From Balneolaceae bacterium (GTDB taxonomy: Bacteria; Bacteroidota; Rhodothermia; Balneolales; Balneolaceae): DNA of 9,006 nucleotides. Shown here in pieces: positions 6,268-9,006 of the stretch (positions within the stretch are counted from its first letter, which is position 1; every line of letters starts with the position of its first letter). The translations under genes and the position numbers were made by a program. The notes under the pieces were generated by a model. The model was not told the origin of the DNA and did not search any database. It worked only from the letters and a program-made list of their open reading frames with translations. The stretch is from positions 1-9,006 of the forward strand of contig PWFZ01000276.1 of NCBI GenBank assembly GCA_003555185.1, written 5' to 3'.

Positions 6268-6390
6268 ATCTCCTCACAGAGCTCTGCTCTGTGAATGAAA
6301 GTCCAGTAGCTCCGCTGCGATTCCTGTTCCGTTTCCCCTGTGCAGCAGAGCTGCAATACGCTTTACGCAGCAGAGCTGCGTAATTAGATT
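6268..6390 (+). repeat. Interspersed GCAGAGCTGC-rich repeat, copy A (long)
   Basis: The unit opens with ATCTCCTCACAGAGCTC and closes with GCAGAGCTGCGTAATTAGATT, as copy B does at 6857-6927. It contains three small perfect hairpins. CACAGAGC-TCT-GCTCTGTG lies at 6275-6293, TGCAGC-AGA-GCTGCA at 6341-6355, and ACGCAGC-AGA-GCTGCGT at 6365-6381. Copy A is about 50 bp longer than B because it has an extra hairpin at each end region. There is no open reading frame and no U-tract. It is probably a non-autonomous interspersed repeat; its function is unknown. Confidence 0.75.
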
Positions 6391-6392
6391 AG

Positions 6393-6428
6393 AGGTATTG
6401 ACCTTCGGTAGGTAGGATCATCTCCTCA
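6393..6428 (+). repeat. Direct repeat, second copy: permease 3' end fused to DUF2520 copy
   Basis: This is the second copy of 6225-6260. At its right end, ATCTCCTCA (6420-6428) is shared by the permease-tail copy and by the DUF2520-derived segment. The two copied pieces therefore join inside this 9-bp microhomology. Confidence 0.9.
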
Positions 6429-6546
6429 AGCTTTCCTACCAGCTCTTTATCTCCTTCAAGGCTGATATAGATATCTTTTAATCGATCATCACTATCCCCT
6501 TTTGTGAAGGTTTGCAGAGGATGCATGGATGCAATTGCAGCTCCTT
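6420..6546 (-). pseudogene. Displaced 127-bp copy of the middle of the DUF2520 gene
   Basis: Bases 6420-6546 match 1213-1339 at 125 of 127 positions, in the same orientation and about 5.2 kb away. The piece corresponds roughly to residues 113-154 of the DUF2520 protein, including the His121-Pro122 hallmark. It has no start, stop or flanking parts of that gene, so it is a non-functional fragment. The two differences (1260/6467 and 1314/6521, both G to A on the plus strand) fall at third positions of Tyr139 and His121 codons and are silent. The copy ends at a hairpin: GCAGCTCC (6537-6544) pairs with GGAGTTGC (6550-6557). Confidence 0.93.
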
Positions 6547-6556
6547 TCTGGAGTTG

Positions 6557-6787
6557 CTACATTTTACCTGCTCCCTGTGCCCCTGCAGCAGAGCTGCAAC
6601 CCGCATCCTCACGATCTTTCCAAATGCCTCTAAAGGATGTATCAAGAATGGATTTTTTTTTCTCTGATTCAGTATTCTCTGATTTCTTAATATATTTTTC
6701 GGAAAGAAATTCAACAAAGTCTGCTGCTTCCTGACGAGCTTCAGTGGGAAGATTTCTTATTTGTTTTATGAGTTCTTTTTCTGACAT
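6557..6787 (-). pseudogene. DUF2281-type (VapB-like) antitoxin gene with its 3' end replaced by a repeat
   Basis: The 76-residue frame starts MSEKELIKQIRNLPTEARQE and continues AADFVEFLSEKYIKK, the typical start of DUF2281 antitoxin-like proteins (helical, about 70-85 residues). GIWKDRED near residue 54 is the usual C-terminal toxin-binding motif, normally followed by a short charged tail. Here the frame instead runs into CSSAAGAQGAGKM and a TAG. That tail is encoded by repeat copy C (6566-6600), so the natural end has been replaced. No PIN-domain or RelE-like toxin gene follows; the downstream space holds the DUF2520 fragment and repeats. It was probably once a toxin-antitoxin pair that has decayed. 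Expression is possible because the start is intact (ATG 6787). Low sequence complexity limits certainty about the family. Confidence 0.6.
6566..6600 (+). repeat. Interspersed GCAGAGCTGC-rich repeat, copy C (partial)
   Basis: ACCTGCTCCCTGTGCCCC followed by TGCAGC-AGA-GCTGCA (6584-6598) matches the second half of copies A and B, but the left CACAGAGCTC part and the GTAATTAGATT end are missing. It forms the last dozen codons of the broken antitoxin frame. Confidence 0.65.
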
Positions 6788-6856
6788 ATCTAAATGTAAT
6801 TAATCTCCATCACTTGTAAAAACGGTTGAAATGGTAGCGGAGTATAACTGATTTTT

Positions 6857-6927
6857 ATCTCCTCACAGAGCTCCGCTGCGATACCTGTCCCCTGTCCCCC
6901 TGTGCAGCAGAGCTGCGTAATTAGATT
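6857..6927 (+). repeat. Interspersed GCAGAGCTGC-rich repeat, copy B (short)
   Basis: This 71-bp unit runs from ATCTCCTCACAGAGCTC to GCGTAATTAGATT and matches both ends of copy A. It holds one GCAGC-AGA-GCTGC hairpin (6904-6916). It lies 20 bp beyond the recD stop codon, where a 3' RNA structure for the recB-recD transcript could form, but there is no clear U-tract. The neighbouring stretch 6788-6856, upstream of the antitoxin relic, shows no convincing promoter. Confidence 0.75.
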
Positions 6928-6947
6928 TAATGAGATTATGATCAACA

Positions 6948-8789
6948 TCATGATTCACTGATATAATGTCGAAGGCCCGTAAATCGCTCCAATGGCCTTT
7001 CGATTCCGCGAATCACTAAATTAAGTGAACCGTGCACTTCAAACTCTTTTCTTGATCGGGTGATCGCAGTATAAAGCAATTCACGGGAAATAAGAGGTGT
7101 ATCCTCTTTTGGCAATAACAACTGAACCTGATCGAACTCTGAACCCTGGCTTTTATGCACCGTGATGAAAAACGCCGGGGTAAAATGGACCAGTCGCTGA
7201 GGTGAAATTTTCTGAACAGAATTTCCGGACTCTACATATACATGCAAACTCCCATCATCTTCACGGACACAGACACCGAGATCTCCGTTAAAAATACCCA
7301 AATTGTAATCATTTTGAGTGATCATAATGGGTCGTCCGTGGTACCAGCCATTTTCCATCTGTACCAATCGATGATCAACCAGATATTTTTCCATAAGCTG
7401 GTTTAAACGCTCTGTGCCCGTTAACCCTCGCCTCAGCACAGCAAGCCAAACCGACTGTTTCCAGAACTTCATCAGTTCATCTTGCCGGTTCATATTTTTC
7501 GACAATTTTACTTTTACCGCCAATCCCGCCAGTATTCTCTGGATATCTTCCCCTTTTCCATATGAAAAGTCATGATGGGAAATATCATCAAACTCACTGA
7601 ATAATTTATTGAGCCCTGCTTCATCTGCTGATCCCTTTTTGATCACATCAGCCAAAGACCCAATTCCACTCCCTTCATCAAATCTGTAGCTTTTTGTTAG
7701 ATAAACAATGGAATCATTAATCAATCCCTGCTCCTGCTCCGGGAGATTATTTGTGATCCCCATTTGCTGCAGCAGTTTTGATGTCTTCGACCGAAAACTG
7801 TTCTCCTTTTTTTGGCACAAATCAGCAAATACCGATCCCGCTTCTACCGAGGCAAGCTGATCTTTATCACCGAGTAAGATCAAAGTCGTATTTTCATCAA
7901 TGTGAGAAATCAACCGATTCATCAGTGTTAAATCGATCATGGATGCCTCATCCACCACAATCATATCATAGGGAAGTGTCTTCTTCTCAATCGGGGGTAA
8001 CAGGCTATCCCGGCTCTCAACTCCTGACAGCAGTCTGTGCACTGTCTTTGCCTCAGATGGAAAACCTGACCGTTCTTCATCACTCATAGAAATTGATTTC
8101 AGCTGCTCCGTTAGGGCTTCCCCCATTCGTCCGGCAGCTTTCCCGGTCGGTGCCGCAAGAGCAATTTTCAAAGTACGCCCGGCAAGTCGCTGATGAAGAG
8201 CCAATATTCGGGCAACAGTCGTGGTTTTACCCGTTCCCGGTCCGCCGGAGATGATCAGAAACGGTTTGATGACAGACATACCAGCAGCCACTTTTTGCCA
8301 GTTAATCTCATCGGATTTCTCCGGAAAAAGCTGATCAAGGTTTGATTTATGCAGATCTGTAATTAAGGGATCAGCCAGATTATTTACTCTGTCGTTTATC
8401 CATTTAAGCAGTTTATTCTCGTAACTCCAAAATCGTCTGAATGAGAGCCGATTATCTTCCAATACAAACGGAGTTGCCTGATGTTCACTCCCAATAATTT
8501 CACTGTCCGGAAATGAATCACCGGCAAATGAGTTTTCCGGCAGACCCTTTATATCATCATGATCAATTCCCATAATTTTCGCCCACTCTTTAGCGGATCG
8601 GTTCAGTGGCAGGCACGCGTGCCCGGCTTTTAGAAACAGTGAGACAAACACAGCGCACAATTTTTCATCGTCTGTCAACTCTCCGAATTCCTTCTCCATA
8701 AACTGAATCATCTCTTGTTCATAGACTCCAATCCATCCGTTTTTGATTCCGTGTGTCCACCAGTTGGTTTTTACAGTTGATTCTATCAT
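6948..8789 (-). CDS. recD: RecBCD enzyme subunit RecD (exodeoxyribonuclease V alpha chain, 5'-3' helicase)
   Basis: RecD is the fast 5'-3' superfamily 1B helicase of RecBCD, which processes double-strand breaks for RecA-mediated repair. The 613 residues match the usual length of about 600. An N-terminal domain of about 150 residues precedes the helicase core. Walker A is GGPGTGKT at 182-189 (Lys188, Thr189). Walker B is DEAS at 280-283 within VVDEASMID. Motif III is GDKDQLASVEAG from 307. The C-terminal SF1 motifs VHKSQG (544-549) and YTAITRSR (573-580, Arg578) complete the ATPase. No motif is missing. The ATG at 8789-8787 overlaps the recB stop (ATGA), so the two are translationally coupled. 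The gene lies on the minus strand after recB, the order seen in E. coli. RecC is not in the window. Confidence 0.96.
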   Translation of the reverse strand: MIESTVKTNWWTHGIKNGWIGVYEQEMIQFMEKEFGELTDDEKLCAVFVSLFLKAGHACLPLNRSAKEWAKIMGIDHDDIKGLPENSFAGDSFPDSEIIGSEHQATPFVLEDNRLSFRRFWSYENKLLKWINDRVNNLADPLITDLHKSNLDQLFPEKSDEINWQKVAAGMSVIKPFLIISGGPGTGKTTTVARILALHQRLAGRTLKIALAAPTGKAAGRMGEALTEQLKSISMSDEERSGFPSEAKTVHRLLSGVESRDSLLPPIEKKTLPYDMIVVDEASMIDLTLMNRLISHIDENTTLILLGDKDQLASVEAGSVFADLCQKKENSFRSKTSKLLQQMGITNNLPEQEQGLINDSIVYLTKSYRFDEGSGIGSLADVIKKGSADEAGLNKLFSEFDDISHHDFSYGKGEDIQRILAGLAVKVKLSKNMNRQDELMKFWKQSVWLAVLRRGLTGTERLNQLMEKYLVDHRLVQMENGWYHGRPIMITQNDYNLGIFNGDLGVCVREDDGSLHVYVESGNSVQKISPQRLVHFTPAFFITVHKSQGSEFDQVQLLLPKEDTPLISRELLYTAITRSRKEFEVHGSLNLVIRGIERPLERFTGLRHYISES

Positions 8790-9006
8790 GATCGATCCAG
8801 CGTTTTTTCAAGCTTATTAATAATTTCAACATCAGGTTTATGGAACCACACTCCATTGTCACTTCCCGATCGCATTCCCCTCACAAACAGATAAGCGGCC
8901 CCTCCAAAATCTCTCTCGTAATTAAAATCAGGAAGTGATTTTCTTAAGAATTTCACCAGTGCTACAATGTACAGATGATACTGCAGATCGTAGCTCGCCG
9001 CCTCCA
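8786..9006 (-). CDS. recB: RecBCD enzyme subunit RecB, C-terminal end (partial)
   Basis: The minus strand is open from the window edge to TGA at 8788-8786 and encodes 72 residues. YDLQYHLYIVALVKFLRKSL followed by FGGAAYLFVRGMRS and GVWFHKP matches the end of the RecB nuclease domain. In that domain the QY...Y..AL helix follows the catalytic DYK motif, and the 'GG..YlF.RGm...GV' strands close the fold. The Gln-Tyr pair (residues 8-9 of the visible part) belongs to the last nuclease motif. The catalytic Asp and Lys residues and the helicase part lie beyond the window. RecB is the 3'-5' helicase and nuclease of RecBCD and works with the RecD encoded directly downstream. Confidence 0.93.
   Translation of the reverse strand, partial: EAASYDLQYHLYIVALVKFLRKSLPDFNYERDFGGAAYLFVRGMRSGSDNGVWFHKPDVEIINKLEKTLDRS

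Noticed and set aside
6275..6293. Intrinsic terminator after the permease gene (CACAGAGC-TCT-GCTCTGTG)
   Set aside because: The stem is good but is followed by AATGAAAG rather than a U-run, and it belongs to the interspersed repeat.
6504..6734. 76-codon plus-strand open frame starting MKVCRGCMDA
   Set aside because: It begins inside the copied DUF2520 fragment and runs antisense to the antitoxin relic and across repeat C. No family similarity is visible.
6268..6927. CRISPR-like array
   Set aside because: The repeats differ in length and internal structure, spacers are not regular, and no cas-like gene is nearby.
1..9006. tRNA, rRNA or riboswitch genes
   Set aside because: No cloverleaf-like sequence, rRNA signature or recognisable riboswitch core was seen on reading either strand. 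This was not computed with a covariance model.

Overview
This window looks like chromosomal DNA from the Bacteroidota/Balneolota/Rhodothermota group, with a Balneolaceae-like bacterium as my best guess. The reasons are an AT-leaning genome, start codons without clear Shine-Dalgarno sequences, RecB/RecD next to LolC/E-type and class II LysS genes, and short palindromic repeats of the kind common in these phyla. The assignment is inference; no rRNA or other decisive marker is present.

Layout. Bases 1-101 are the 3' end of an IS3-type insertion sequence. Bases 102-291 hold debris: a 14-codon relic of the end of an alkyltransferase-like gene, two blocks of a 9-10 nt periodic repeat, and a hairpin. 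An intact alkyltransferase-like gene (ATL, minus strand) fills 292-621. Bases 622-809 carry an inverted pair of REP-like units and a perfect 34-bp palindrome. Bases 810-3113 are a tight three-gene minus-strand operon: a 4'-phosphopantetheinyl transferase, a Memo-family protein that appears to have lost its metal ligands, and a Rossmann/DUF2520 protein. lysS is divergent from this operon (3283-4818, plus). It is followed by a six-copy GGTTCAG tract and then a LolC/E-type permease gene (5021-6247, plus). Bases 6248-6947 form a mosaic of repeats, gene copies and a broken DUF2281-type antitoxin gene. From 6948 to the end lie recD and the 3' end of recB, on the minus strand and overlapping by 4 nt.

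How the genes fit together. Most are core functions: tRNA charging (LysS), lipoprotein release from the inner membrane (LolC/E-like), double-strand break repair (RecB, RecD), and recognition of O6-alkylguanine damage (ATL). The PPTase/Memo-like/DUF2520 operon is the least understood unit. DUF2520 genes sit beside pantothenate-synthesis genes in other phyla, which suggests a possible pantothenate/CoA/carrier-protein theme.

The most unusual feature is at 6225-6620. The last 23 bases of the permease gene plus 13 bases beyond it are repeated 168 bp downstream. At a shared ATCTCCTCA that copy runs directly into a 127-bp, 125/127-identical copy of the middle of the DUF2520 gene, which lies 5.2 kb away. 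The copy ends at a hairpin and is followed by an interspersed GCAGAGCTGC-rich repeat that has replaced the end of the antitoxin gene. This looks like a template-switch or microhomology rearrangement scar. I see no convincing new defence or mobile system here.
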